Shown here one piece after another: positions 35,510 to 47,926 of a stretch of 64,000 bases of DNA. Positions within the stretch are counted from its first letter, which is position 1, and every line of letters begins with the position of its first letter. This DNA is from Chlorophyllum brunneum (lineage: Eukaryota > Basidiomycota > Agaricomycetes > Agaricales > Agaricaceae): positions 62,001-126,000 of the forward strand of contig OY756142.1 in the NCBI GenBank assembly GCA_963576785.1, written 5' to 3'. A program made the position numbers and the translations under genes. The notes under the pieces were generated by a model. That model had not been told where the DNA came from. It ran no database searches and saw only the letters and a program-made list of their open reading frames with translations.

Positions 35510-37100
35510 TCCCTCTTCATCCCAAACGTGTCAACATCATCAAGTTTAAATCCCACCGCCCACACACATCATATGGAAAGCCGAAGGGTGGCACTACCAT
35601 TTCCGGCTGAGGATTATTATTTGAGAACCCCAATACCTTGTTCACAGCTCGATATAGCTCATACCTTCCCTTCCATGTCGGGTACCCATGTCACCTTGCT
35701 TTTGGATTGATACAGTCCCCTGTAATTTCTGTATACCCCTGATCCATGCCAGCTCGGGTTCTGCGCCCTCTGTATTCACCCCCCCCCCCTAGCACAGATA
35801 CAGAGACTGTGGAAGGCTGCTTGTGCGGTGAGAGCCAGTACAAGAAATGTATGGCCGAATAGAAGTTCCATTGAACCATGTGAAATGGCGGGTGTCACAT
35901 CATTTTATGATCATTCGGCCAAGAGCAAATACAAAGGCCAAAATGGTACTGGGAAAATAGGCACACCGAGTGAATAATTTCCGATGTATAATGTTCACTT
36001 GTTGACATGCTATCTGGTTGTACCAACCTTTGTTCTACACCCTCGGAAACAGGACCAGCTCCATCATATCTTAAGCGCCCACTCAATCATAGGCACTCGT
36101 TCGAATATCTGGTGGACACTTTCGGGACCCAGGAACGACACGGAACGAGATGTGACCGATGTACAAACCATACTTATCATGGGGCTTGTTCGATCATGAA
36201 AGATGAAACTGGCTCCGAACTTGAACCTTACCGCACATTCGCACCCGTTTCTCTGAGGTGAGCATATCCATTAACCAGTTTCACCATTCGTCACAGTGTG
36301 AAGGCTCATACTTAATACCGTTCCTCAAGTTCTCCAGACTCGGATCATTGTGAACTGAGCAATGAAACGTTGGTAAACAACCTCATGCAAAATGAACATA
36401 CACCAAACCTCCGGCGAAAGGGACTCGTGGAAGTCCGTCTTTCTGATGGGTCATCAAATGTAAGGACATACTCACACGTAGAGGAGTGTTTATTCAGAAC
36501 AGGTTACATATATTGGCAAAGAAGTTGGTGGAAGATGGTCCAGTGACGGTACCCGATACGATCCCGGCCTATAGTATCTATTTTAGTCAGTGTGATGTGG
36601 TCGGGCTCAAGCAAATGCCTTACCTTCGAATTCCCTATCCCTAGAAGAGATGCCAGAGCTAGATCGATCTCCCCCACGTGCGTGCTCAGGCTGCTGCTAT
36701 TGCTAAATGCACTATTCTGCTTCGAGTGTGCCAACTACTAGGACGTGGTGAGGGTAATTTATAACCCATCGAAGTAACTCTTCCCCGTGCAGTATTATCA
36801 ACATACCTTTAAAGTTCTGAAGTGATGTGTGTGAAGGAATCTGGTGTATGTGATGGGCCCATGTTTACGTTAGAGCAATTGTCACGGGAGGAACGTGCGT
36901 TGTGCAAAACACCCTCCATCTTGTCCGCTGACATATCCAATCAGCTACCAATTACAAACTGCCCAAGTCAGCAGAAGCGTGGGCAACAAAGTGAAAACGG
37001 AAAGCTAAGCCCATCAAGAGGGGCATTAGCCTCAGATGATCCTGTGCTAACGAAGAGTATTGTCAAGAGAAAACTCGACGCTCTTTTTTCATATAAACTC
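35510..37100. other. Intergenic between P-loop copies
   Basis: About 1.6 kb. A 111-codon plus frame at 36822-37157 runs into the copy 3 remnant on the other strand and has no motif. A C10 run lies near 35780. No supported gene. Confidence 0.5.
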
Positions 37101-37809
37101 TCAACGCTCCTCCCCATCCCGCATACGGTTAGCTGTCGCATCTGGTCTGACGCCTAAACCTATCCGCCTCATCGTCTCCCCACCTACGACGCACCGCGAA
37201 ATGATGGGTGAAGCACCACCACGGAATGCTATCGTCTGAGAATACACCATTTCCAAACTTTCTCTACAACCTGGACTACAGAATTCTTTCAACGCCAGCG
37301 GTCTTCGCACAAGAAAACATAGGATGAGAGGGCGGATCGAGGCCTTCCGTAACTGTCAAAACACGCTCACGGGTTCCGGTTACCTCGGGTTGGGCCTACA
37401 GATGGTGTCTGTGGCCTGGGACCACCGCCCCAACCTTGCTCATGTAGTTGCCATCCACAATCCATCCCTGTGGGTTTCCGTTCATTACGTCCTACACGGG
37501 AGCCCTCAGCTCTGCTGCTGACGTTTCTTGTCATCCTGGACGCCAATTCAGCTTGTCTAGGGCAATATATACGACACCAAGTTTCTGTCCCAGAGCGGTC
37601 GAAAGCGTACCCTGATGGTCATGAGCTGTGCTTAGAGCCTAACCTCTGAGAGGTGCAGTAACGAAACCGGAACCTTCCCTACTCTTGCACACCTGCCAGC
37701 GTGACTTCAGAGTATTGAAGGGTTTCGACATACCGCTGTTCCCAATTACCAGAACGTGATACCTTCCTTGTTCGTCACCGAGTAGAGGAGGGCCAGGAGT
37801 GCTGGCCAT
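37101..37809 (-). pseudogene. FlaR-like P-loop NTPase, copy 3 (dead)
   Basis: Starts at 37809 with the conserved PPLLGDEQGRYHVLVIGNSG. The acceptor of intron 1 reads CAAG where the intact copies have CAGG, and exon 3 opens GGT instead of AGT, changing the Walker A Ser to Gly. Exon 3 carries TGA for the Trp of RPGW and TAG for a Gln/Glu position. Exon 4 has lost bases after the CTCGATCCGCC block. It ends within NRM. Homology with copies 1 and 2 runs the whole gene length, so this is a decayed duplicate. Its 3' flank does not show the Alba tail. Confidence 0.85.
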
Positions 37810-38363
37810 TCCTTCTGCACCTTTCGAACCAAGACTGCCCAGAGCAGCCGAGCTCCAGCACACACACGTGACTTATTGAACCCCCCTGGGCGAGGCTGAA
37901 ATCGTTCAAGGACACTACAGGACCGGCCGTCCGCACTGGCGCGTCTTCGTTATGATTTAGACTCCAACTCAGATGGAAGTTTGTATCCAGTGAATCTATG
38001 ACATAATCAGTCCGCTCCAGATGCAACAATGTTCAGAAACCACTTCCAAGCGAAGGCGCCACTGTCTTATCCACACTCGAGCCACCTATTGTCCACACTC
38101 AAGCCACCTCAGTGCCACAAACTTCTCATCGAATGGTCCGGACTGCCCCACCAGCCCGGCTCTCCTGCTCGCATTAGTGACCAAGACCAAAAAATCTAAT
38201 AAAAGCCCTAGTCACATGCTTCTATTCATTCATTGCGGATTCCCTGTGAATTCGTACTATATAGTGGGCAAATCGACAGATACCGTGGGTGCACTATCAT
38301 CACAAATACCGCCCTCTAACCTTTACCATAGTGTAACCGCTTTCCTGACCCTTGCTAGCCACG
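37810..38363. other. Intergenic, divergent promoter region
   Basis: Between copy 3 (-) and the permease (+). No gene; probable permease promoter on the right. Confidence 0.5.
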
Positions 38364-40551
38364 ATGGCAGAAGGCATTGAAGATAGACATGGTATACTTC
38401 GACGCATCCATAAGCGAGATGATGCCCTCCTTGCTAAACTGGGGTATAAGAGCGAATTTCGCAGAGCATTCTCTGTATGTTTTATCGCCCAATTGCAGCT
38501 TACTACTGCTTATCCTTTTGTTCCATTACATTTAGCCCCTGCATACGATCGGGTTCGCGTTCTCTATCATGGGAGTATGTGCTTCTGTTTCAACGACGTT
38601 CTTTTTCCCTCTGGTCACCGGTGTGCCTCTAGTTGCAATGATCATTACCGACATCTGATGATGTCTTACAGCCGGCCACTTAGGCATGACGTTTGGTTGG
38701 ATTATCCCATGTCTCTTCGTCATTTGCGTCGTATCATCCCTGGCAGAGCTAACCTCAGCCATGCCGTACGTCTTTCTGACTCAATGCTCCATCACGTCGT
38801 GGTAATTAGCAGCTTCAGGACGAGCGCTGGTCTGTACTACTTTTCTGCGAAACTTGCACCTCCAAAATACGCGCCCCTCGTAAGCTGGATAACGGGATGG
38901 GCAAATGTGACAGGCCAGATCCTACTTGTTTGCTCCATTGACTTCGTAAAGTACGTTCCATTCTGCTGGTGGTTCGACTATCATTAATATCATAAAGCGC
39001 CCAAATGATAGCTACCGGTATCGCAGTAGGTTCTGATGGGAAGGTTAATCTCGGCCCGGCACCAACTTTTGGTATCCTGCTCGCTATCCTGTTCTCCCAC
39101 TCCATCGTATGTCCTTCCAATTCACGGATCCTGGCGAGAATTTCTTTAGTCACCGGTTTCATCAATGGTATGTTCCTGCATTCTACTCCTTACGTCATTA
39201 TACCAATGTTTGGCTTTTGGTATAGTGGGCACGACGTTATCAACGGCAATAGCTCTGCTTGTCGTACCAGGTTCGAACAGAACACCTGCCAAGGACGCCT
39301 TTACACTACTGGAAAACAGCTCCGGCTGGGATAACAGTACGAAAACTTTACTTCTTCAATCCTCCTGCTAACATTTTTGAACCCGAATAGATGCGTGGGC
39401 CTTCATCATGTCGTTCACGGCTGCGATGTGGGTCCTATCAGGATGTGCGTCACGCCCTGTTCTCTCTTGATTGTTCTTCCACAGCTTATATTTTATCTTC
39501 CCTCCCCCCCCCCAACAGACGACGCCGCAGCACATATTTCGGAGGAAATCTCCTCTGCCGAGCGTGCAGCACCTCTAGCAATGATTACCGGTGTACTTGG
39601 TACCGAAACACTCGGTCTCTTCCTACTCATCGGTGCCTCCTTCGCTTCATCCAACATTCCCCGCATCGTCAATACAAATTTGAGTATGCCCATGGGTCAA
39701 GTGTACCTAGATACCTTTGGCAAGAAAGGGATGCTGGCCGTTTGGAGTCTCTGTATTGCCGTTCAGGTACGTGCCAACACCAACAATACGTTCTCCCATC
39801 ATTCATAATCACGTCAGTGGGTGAATGGTGTGACCCAAGGTGTAGACGCATCTCGCGTCACTTTCGCTCTCGCAAGGGACAATGGTCTCCCTGGTTCCAG
39901 ATGGTGGAAACAAATCCACCCACGTACAAGAACCCCTGTATACGCAGTATGGCTTGTGATGTCTATTTCAGCCATCATCGGTGTTCTCGTTTGGAGTGAT
40001 ACCGCTTTATCTTCTCTTGCCGGGTAAGCAACCTTTCATCTCCTCCACCTACCAAACCTCATTTTTGAACATTCCCAGAGCGACCGTTGTCAGTCTCTAT
40101 TCATCCTACGCCATTCCAATCTTCCTTCGCATAACACACGGCCATAAAACATTCAAACCTGGTCCAATCAATCTTGGTAAATGGTCTCGACCTATCGGTG
40201 CTATTGCGGTCCTATGGTCCCTCTTCGTCAGTGTCGTCCTTCTATTCCCATTAAATCCACACATCAAGAGCTCAGCTGACATGAGTATAATCCCTCTACC
40301 TCCAATCACTTCCCTCTTACTAATGATTCACAGACTATGCAGTTGTAATAGTCTCGGGGGTATTCATTCTCTCTGCCCTTTCATGGATCATCTCCGCGCA
40401 TAAATGGTTCCACGGCCCCGTACCAAATATTACAGCTGACGAAATGGCCAGGGCCACAGCCACCGCTGCTGCAAGTCCTCAGGAAGATAGCGAATCCCTT
40501 ACCCCACACGAGAAACAAAGTATATCTTTGGAGAAGGCATCCATAGAATGA
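38364..40551 (+). CDS. Amino-acid/GABA permease (APC superfamily)
   Basis: Eleven-exon model: join(38364..38474, 38536..38620, 38672..38765, 38819..38950, 38998..39167, 39226..39336, 39391..39444, 39519..39766, 39818..40023, 40079..40284, 40334..40551), 544 aa, frame intact. Features of the fungal UGA4/choline-type permeases: GFAFSIMGV near residue 42, AELTSAMPTSAGLYYFSAKLAP in TM3, HISEEISSAERAAP in the middle (the conserved consensus between TM6 and TM8), and RTPVYAVWLVM. About 12 hydrophobic segments span the protein, with a short soluble N-terminus (LLAKLGYKSEFRRAFS, the usual family lead-in). Predicted to import GABA, choline or other amino-acid-like substrates at the plasma membrane; substrate not decidable here. 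Confidence 0.92.
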
Positions 40552-40955
40552 TTTAGCTCTGTTGATTTATGTATCATCAAACGCGGACACTTAGAGTTTC
40601 GTAGAGCAACGATTGCAACTCAAAGAATACTTACTACACGAGACACCGAATACATTTCTAAATTTCCTCAACTCCAACTTGACAAACCAAAATGCAAATT
40701 TTATTCATATTCGAATAATGCACCACCAGATAGGGAATATTTACATCCAAAAGCAAAGACTCAGCTAGAGGAGCAACGACAAGAACATGACTTGTACAAA
40801 AAACGGCGTAAGGACATCAAGAGAGGGAGAAATCAAGAAAAAAAAAAAGAAACAGTCAGTCAAAGAACGTGTGCGTCCATACAAAACGTAAAAGAATGGG
40901 GAGGTCAAAGCAATAAAAAAAATAACTCAAAAAAAAGCACAACCTCCCCCCCTCC
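40552..40955. other. Convergent 3' intergenic region
   Basis: About 0.4 kb between the permease (+) and the Boi/Pob1-type gene (-). Poly-A-rich, no gene. Confidence 0.55.
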
Positions 40956-43900
40956 TCAAAACGCAACAAACGCACCAGCCTGCATAGCTCCCTTCCCAAT
41001 ACTCAACGCAATCGCCCTCCTCTTATCCTCCCACCCCTTCAAAGCCCTCAACAACTGCACAACCTTCTCCCTCTTCCCCTGCCTAACATCATTAATACTC
41101 ACACTCCCCATCTTCACATCATTATCCAACAAAAAATCAAACAACCTAAACAACCCATCCAATTTATCATCACTCGCATCCACTGGGAACGCTGAATCCG
41201 ACACCGGCGGAGACGAAGGTTTCCCTTTGATCGATTCCGCTAACCGTAATAATCCTAATCCCGAACAGAGAGGATCGCGAGTAGTATCGGTTATTTGAAG
41301 TTGAGGTGGTAAATGCGTATTAGCCCATTCGATTAACGCATCTTCGCTCGAAGATTGCGTAGACGACCGAACAGACATTGTTCTTCTCATCTCTCTTGAA
41401 GGTCTCGGAGGTGCAGGACCAGGATTCAACGCATTCAACTTCGCCGTCGTACTCGTCACCCCCGAAGACGAAATATTCTCCCTAGGAGTATTCAGCCCAT
41501 TAGCCGAACCTACACCAATATCCCCATCAGCAAAAAACGAATCCAAACGAGGACGTCCATTCTTGCCATCAACAGCATCACCAGACGAAAGTCCCATCAA
41601 AATCTGAGCATCACGATTCGACAATTGATTAGGATTCTCTCTCCGAAGTGCTTTTTGAGTTGCGGCTCGTGCGGTTGGAGAGGGTGGTCGAGGAGCAGGA
41701 TTCATAGCTTGTGCAACTGTAAGCGGTATCGTAGGTATGTTGCATGACGATACAACAGGTTCTATCACCAAAGGTCAATCATTATCCAAAAAATGAAAAA
41801 TGAAAAACCCACTCGTAAAATCTCGATCAATAGTGGCCTTCATAATCGCCTTCATCCAATCCCTCACAGCGGCCTTCTCATCCGAACTAAAATAATGCGT
41901 CTTATCATTCTCATGATCAATCCTAAACCCATATCGTCCAGGATCAAGATTCTCATCCACAGAAACCTTGTATCCAACGATATGAACATATCCCTTGATC
42001 TTCGTTTCCTACACTCCTTCATCAGATTCAAATCCAGTTAATATATATATAACACTCACCGCTTTACTATCGCTTCTCAAACAATACATATGCGGACCTT
42101 TGAGCACAAAATACCTATTCTTCCACGAATTATATCGATCCCCCCTCTTCCTCATCCACCCAATATGATCCGGATCACCAATCTGATCCAAAATGCTCTG
42201 TCCAGACTTGACAAGACCAGAAGAATTCATCGTCATCTCTCCCACCGAACCTCCACTCCCACCACCACCACCAAGACCAAGACCAAGACCAGTAGAACCA
42301 TTACTACCACCCGTCGGCGACGACAAAGTCCGTTTCCTCAGCACACTCGAATCCCTCACCTTCGGCGACATGTCAATAAAATCCTTCCCAAATTTACTCG
42401 GCGAAACCGATCCACCACCATTCGGTGTCGAAGGTCTATTCGTCGACGTTGACGATTTCCTCATACTCCCCGACCCAAGTCTCGGAAGACTAAATTTCGA
42501 CGATTTCTCCACATGCGTATCTCCAATATCCGCACTAACACAAAAATGTTAGTATATATATATTGCCAGTACGTTGAAAAGAGAGAACGTACCTTGGTGG
42601 AGGTTTACGACCTTTACCCAACGATCCACTAAACGTTCCTCCAAATATACTCAACCTCTCACCCGATCTACCTGCATCAACACTCTTCTTACTCCTCGCA
42701 TGTTTCCCACTCGACACACTCTCCTTATCCTTCTCCCTCTCTTTCTCTTTTTCTTTCTCCTTCTCCAACACGACAGGCGACCCAATAGGCGACATATCCT
42801 TCGAATGTCTCACAGACGACCCAGCCGAATCATGCGACCGACCAAAAAGTCTTCTACGCATCTTTGAAGCAGGTACAATTTCTCCATCACTCATATGTCC
42901 ACGATCTTCAGTTTCTTGTTCCGCTTCTACTGCTCGAGGTGGAAGGATAGTATCTGTCGTTACCGAAGCTTTCAATGCTCCATCCGAAGGCGATAATGCC
43001 AAATGCGCCGGACGTAATGGTTTCTAAACCAACCCATAAGTTCAAGACGCAGGGAAGGGGTGGAGAGAGAAACATACCGCAAAAATACTACTTCCATCCG
43101 AAATACCCAATCCAACGGCATTAAGATCCCCATCCCCACCTCCATCCCCAACATTAACATACCCTCCACCAACGCTCGAAGGACTCTCAATCAACTGTCC
43201 CAACCCCTGCGCACTCAATCCATTATTCCCACCAACCCCAGCCCCTGGTGCAACACCAGCACCAACACCACTAAACCCATTCACACCAAACGGACTTCCC
43301 AACGAACTCTGAATACTCTGCGAATACGCATGTCCACCACCAGTGGACCCAGGGAACGAATGATGTGAATGACTTTGACTTTGAGATCTCGAATGAACTT
43401 GAGATTGTGGTGAAATAGGCGTATGTAATCCCATTACTTCATTATTCAATATCAACTGTTGTTGTTGTTGTTGATGTTGTTGATGTTGGCTTTGGATGGG
43501 ATGATCGGAGGAATAGGTTATAGACGGTGGTCGACGAAGATCAGCTATAGCATTTGATATTCGTACACGTTTTCCAAATGCCATTATTCCGATTTCGGTC
43601 TTGAGGAGGTTGACGTCAAGATCGAGTAGAACGTCACCCGTGATTTCTTGTTCTGTGGAGGCGAACAAGCGAGCGAGCGCGTGAGTCAGAGAGCCAGCAC
43701 GAAAGGGCGAGATCGGGTGAGCGGAAGGGAATCAACGAGCAGGATAATGAACGAGAGAGTGACCGAGAGAACAGACAAAAGAAAGAAAATCAGTTAACCA
43801 AAACCCCACCCAAAACCACAAAAAAAACAACCCACCAATAAACTTCTCACAAACATCCTGATCAAACCCTTTACTCTTCAACCAACCCACAACATCCTCA

Positions 43901-45582
43901 ACCGTCCATTCCGTCGGATGCACCTTCTCCTTCCCCCCTTCCTCCTCTTCCTCTTTCCCGTTCCCATTCTCCTTTCCTCCCTCTTTCTCTTTATCCATCT
44001 CCTTTCCTTCTTCCACTTTCTCCTTTGTAATTCCCACCCCACCACCACCACCAGAAACCGGACGAGTAACAGCAGAAATAGGAGAAGGGACAACACCAAA
44101 AGGGATAGGAGGTAACGGTACCGCAGGTTCAGGTGCAGCAGCGGGTAACTGTATCCCTTGAGCTTGTAATGAACTTCTATACGATCCTGCAGAAGCTACA
44201 CTTGTATGCTTCGATGGCAATTGTTGTTGCTGTTGTTGTTGTAGGAATGGAGACATTGCTCGAGGTGAAGTCGTGCTAGGATGTGATGGTGGTGGTGGAG
44301 ATATCACAACCGGTTGCACGGCCGTATACGCATGTTCAGGGATAGTCGTAGTCATGGTCGGTACGGGACTCTCCGATTCAAGTTTGACATCTTGATCTGT
44401 AGCAGCAAGTGTGGAATGTGTAGATTCGGTTGGAGGTGATGATGATTCCGAAGAAGTGATGGGAGGAAAAGATGAACGAGTCGCAGTGGCCGTTTGTTGC
44501 TGCATTTCATCCTTCTCTGGAAGACTAATCGAAACCACACCATTGTCTTCTTCACCAGTCGTAATAGGATGTGACGGTACTGGTGTACCCGTTTGGTCTT
44601 TTCCAGTTCCTCGAGTAAATGGAGTAGCTCCTCCATCCGTATCAACATCTTCATCTTCCTCGGGTATATCCTGAAATGCCGTACTTCGACTGGTAAAGCC
44701 CTCCCGATCACCTTCATCTTCACTCTCATCGCTCAACTCGACTTCGATGGGCGGAACAGCAATCCTATGTTCAGCACTGGCAGAACCACTCATCATAGCT
44801 TCCAACTTTTCCGCTTCTTCAACGGCTCTCCTCGCCTTTTGAGCCAATTTCTCTCTAGCATTTTTATGCCAGCCTTCGACGTCGTTACCAGCACCAGCAC
44901 CTCCACTTCCACCAGCGCCATCAACGTCGCTCAAATCGAAGTCGGTGTCGGTATCCCTGTCGTCTCGTGTACTCGCAAAACTGAAACTGCGAGCTCCATC
45001 ATCATTGTCGACATGATTCCTTCCCAGCTGTTCAATAGCCTCTTGAACATCCGTCAACGTCGCTTTCATAACTTCTTGAGGACCACCCTGTCGTGGAGCG
45101 TCTTCCTCTCCTGAAAAATCGTGATGATTCCCGTTAAGAAATTGCGCAGCAGGTGTGGACTTGGGTACAGGTGCGACGATAGTAGGATCGGCTGTTTCTG
45201 GACGTGAACTACTAGATTCTGATTCTTCGTGAAGGGTATTGAGAATAGACTTGTTATGTGCTCCGAAATCGACAGTAGAGTCCGGTTCGAGATCTGTTTC
45301 GGGAGGGGAAGAGAAGGCGGTTGGAGGAGGAGCAGAAGTCGTATAGCTGACTGGAAACAAGCCAGTTCTGCCAGCGAGGCTACGTCCCTATAAATTTTAG
45401 TCAGTAGAAAGAAGAAAGGGCCGGGCCACGTAGATGAGAGGTAGAATACGGACCTGCCACCAGCCATCACCGTAGGCATCGTCCTTCTCTATGACCTGGA
45501 CCCGTTCGCCAGCTCTGAACGAGACCTCGTCGTCGTTTTCTGGCACAAAGTCGTGGAGTGCATAGACGTATTCCGGTGGCAT
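40956..45582 (-). CDS. pob1: Boi/Pob1-type polarity protein: SH3, SAM, PH, CH-like tail
   Basis: Seven-exon model complement(join(40956..41761, 41813..42008, 42060..42534, 42593..43023, 43078..43652, 43836..45387, 45454..45582)), 1387 aa, all phases consistent. SH3 at residues 3-57 (YALHDFVPENDDEVSF, DGWWQGRSLAGRTGLFPVSY). SAM near 535-605 (WTVEDVVGWLKSKGFDQDVCEKF, LLDLDVNLLKTEIGI). PH near 1015-1120 (HIGWMRKRGDRYNSWKNRYFVLKG, YGFRIDHENDKTHYFSSDE, AVRDWMKAI). This domain order is that of yeast Boi1/Boi2 and fission-yeast Pob1, scaffolds linking Cdc42 and formin/exocyst to polarised growth. Linkers are Ser/Pro-rich with poly-Gln runs (43455-43495, 44222-44245). The C-terminal ~110 residues (ALIEWANTHLP, GLGLLRLAESIKG, LRALKGWEDKR) look calponin-homology-like. 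A fragment of the 5' end is duplicated at 46.8-47.3 kb. Confidence 0.9.
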
Positions 45583-45840
45583 GGACGGTGGGCGTTGTGG
45601 TGAGAGCTGATGTGAGATGCGACCCAGGTTTCATTCCAGCAAACCACGTGCCTCTTCTCATCACCTCACAAATCAACTCGGCCATCCATCTACCTCTGAC
45701 ACCCGATTATGAGGGGCAGCGGTCGCGACTTTGTTCGAGGCCAATAACTGACAAGTAATGCTGTCTTATTCAGGACTACACCAGGACACTGGCAGCCGAA
45801 CTCCAATCCACTAACAACAGATTAATAATACACCCATTCT
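45565..45840. repeat. Repeat unit 1: 5' end of the Boi/Pob1-type gene and its promoter
   Basis: Covers the first codons and upstream sequence. Blocks shared with 46845-47280 in the same order: GACGTATTCCGGTGGCATGG, CCTCACAAATCAACTCGG, CCCGATTA, GGACACTGGCAGC and ATTAATAATACA/ATAATAATACA. Confidence 0.75.
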
Positions 45841-46844
45841 ATTACACCCGCCCTACATGATGGGCAACTCCTTCTTCCAACTCCATCATAAACCTACAGG
45901 AGAGGAAGATTCATGGGTGGGGTAGTTGATGATAGGGGCCCAACTTGGCGAAGGTAGGGGTGAAAGTAACTCACTGGCCCAACAACGACGAGACCTTTGA
46001 GAGGATAAATATCTTCAACTCCATCTACATCGGTCGTTATCATCACCTGTGTTTCCTACTGGAAAAGCAACAGTATCATATGATATTGAGGAGCGATCAA
46101 AGAGTGCCTGGTCGAAGACATTGGTAGAACTCCCATGCAGAGTGGTAGATATAGCGACACACAAACGACGGTCCGGTTGATATCATATGATAGTGAGAAT
46201 GTGAACCAACGTACAAATACTCACGACGTAATAAACAGTCCTGGGGCCCAATGAGGGTAGAGTTTTCACTTGAGTGACCCAAAGTATTGTAACCCAGAAC
46301 CTAGTGGGATGCATGGATAGTGTGCTCCTCGAACTTGATCTCGAGCGACGCGGCTGGGGGAAGAGGGCGTGTTTGGTCATGCTGTCGGAGAAATCAGGGG
46401 CAAGGAATGGTCGGGTCGCTTCGCAATGTCCTCGACATTAAAAATTGGGCCTATCGCAGCGGTTGAGACTTGGCCACAAAGTTTGGGTGAGCAAGCTTGT
46501 CAATTCGTCCATAATATGCAGCTTCAAAGTCAGTGCCCTTCTCACTCCCCAACCATTCCAAGATCTCGGTCCGTGACAGATATGACTTATTGATCAGACA
46601 AATGCTGAACACTGTTATTGGTATTTCTATAAAGTACGCAAACTACTGTAGGGGTAGCAGTCGGGCCTCGGGAGGAAACATGACAAAAATTAGCTAATTT
46701 ACATAATGGATGTTGGTTGACCAAAAACCACCTCGTCATCACAACCCCTGCCTTCCTACACTACTAAGACGCAGTGAGTGTATTTACATTCTTATCGAAT
46801 AACCACACAGAACTGTTTATTCCAGCCTCAGAGAGTCATGGATG
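45841..46844. other. Spacer between the two promoter repeats
   Basis: About 1 kb without a gene. The palindrome TATCATATGATA occurs twice (about 46075 and 46180). Confidence 0.45.
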
Positions 46845-47280
46845 GACGTATTCCGGTGGCATGGAAGGAGTGTGTTGGTGCGAGAGCCAATGCGAAATGG
46901 TAGGCGCTGAATATCGGCGGTGACAAACCGACGTAAGCCAGCCCGCCGGGACCTCACCTCACAAATCAACTCGGGCATCGACCTACCTTGCGTTTCTACC
47001 TCTAAATTTATAGTAGAATGATATTGCATGGACGTCGGTTCTTTGACCCGATTACGGGTGTCGGCTGGGCGGGGTAGAAGGTCGTAGTAAGTCGAGCGCG
47101 TCGAAGACTGGGTTCAAGGTCAGACGAATTGCTATACAAGGTGACACAACAGTACCGCAGTCTTAATCAGGACCACAACAAAGGGTCGAGGACGGACACT
47201 GGCAGCTGGAAGTGCACGCCAACTCCAAACCAGTTTTCTGTACCTCCTCGCTAATGAACTGATAATAATACAATATAACG
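46845..47280. repeat. Repeat unit 2: truncated copy of the Boi/Pob1-type 5' end
   Basis: On the minus strand it retains ATGCCACCGGAATACGTC (Met-Pro-Pro-Glu-Tyr-Val), then leaves homology and stops after two codons, so it encodes nothing. The upstream part repeats the promoter blocks of unit 1, with insertions. Direct orientation, about 1.3 kb from unit 1. Confidence 0.72.
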
Positions 47281-47926
47281 CGCCACGCTCAATATATCGT
47301 CGGTACCGGGTGTGCCGTCAGTGGCTAGCAGATTGCTTCAGGTGGTACACACCGATGGTGATTTTGTCATATTTTCTGGTCCGTATTGACAAAAAAAACC
47401 ATCATTTATACATTATGCTGAGCAACCGTACAATGTACTTACATCGTACAACCTCCGTTACAAAAGGTTGGAAGTAAATCTACACTGATAAGAAGAGGTC
47501 ACCACCGGTTCAAGCTTTGAGTTGCTCGCCTTAAGTCTGGTATGTTACAAACAGGAACAAATACGACGTTCCTTCCTTTCTGTTTTCGGGGATGACACCT
47601 AGGATTTGCCCTTTGTTTCTTTTAGCACCACTGCGGAGACCACTCTCCGCTTGTATGACTAGTGAGTATCGTATATTTATTTTTGTGGATCCCCAGGCTT
47701 TCAATGGGGTGTGTTTCGCGGAACCCCGTTGCATCTTATTCTTGACCCACTTCCGCTCCCACCTACCAGGTGCATGATATATACGTTCTGCTTACTACCT
47801 GAACATACTTAATGTACAATACCATGTGCGGCCGGACTTCGTGATCACCGTCTCATATTCCAAAGGTATCATTTCCCATCTTAGGTATAACAAAAGAACA
47901 ACATATATCTTGTTAGGCGATATTGC
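47281..47926. other. Intergenic downstream of the YaaH-family gene
   Basis: About 0.65 kb, no supported gene. Confidence 0.45.

Noticed and set aside
36822..37157. 111-codon plus-strand frame
   Set aside because: Runs antisense into dead P-loop copy 3 and shows no motif.
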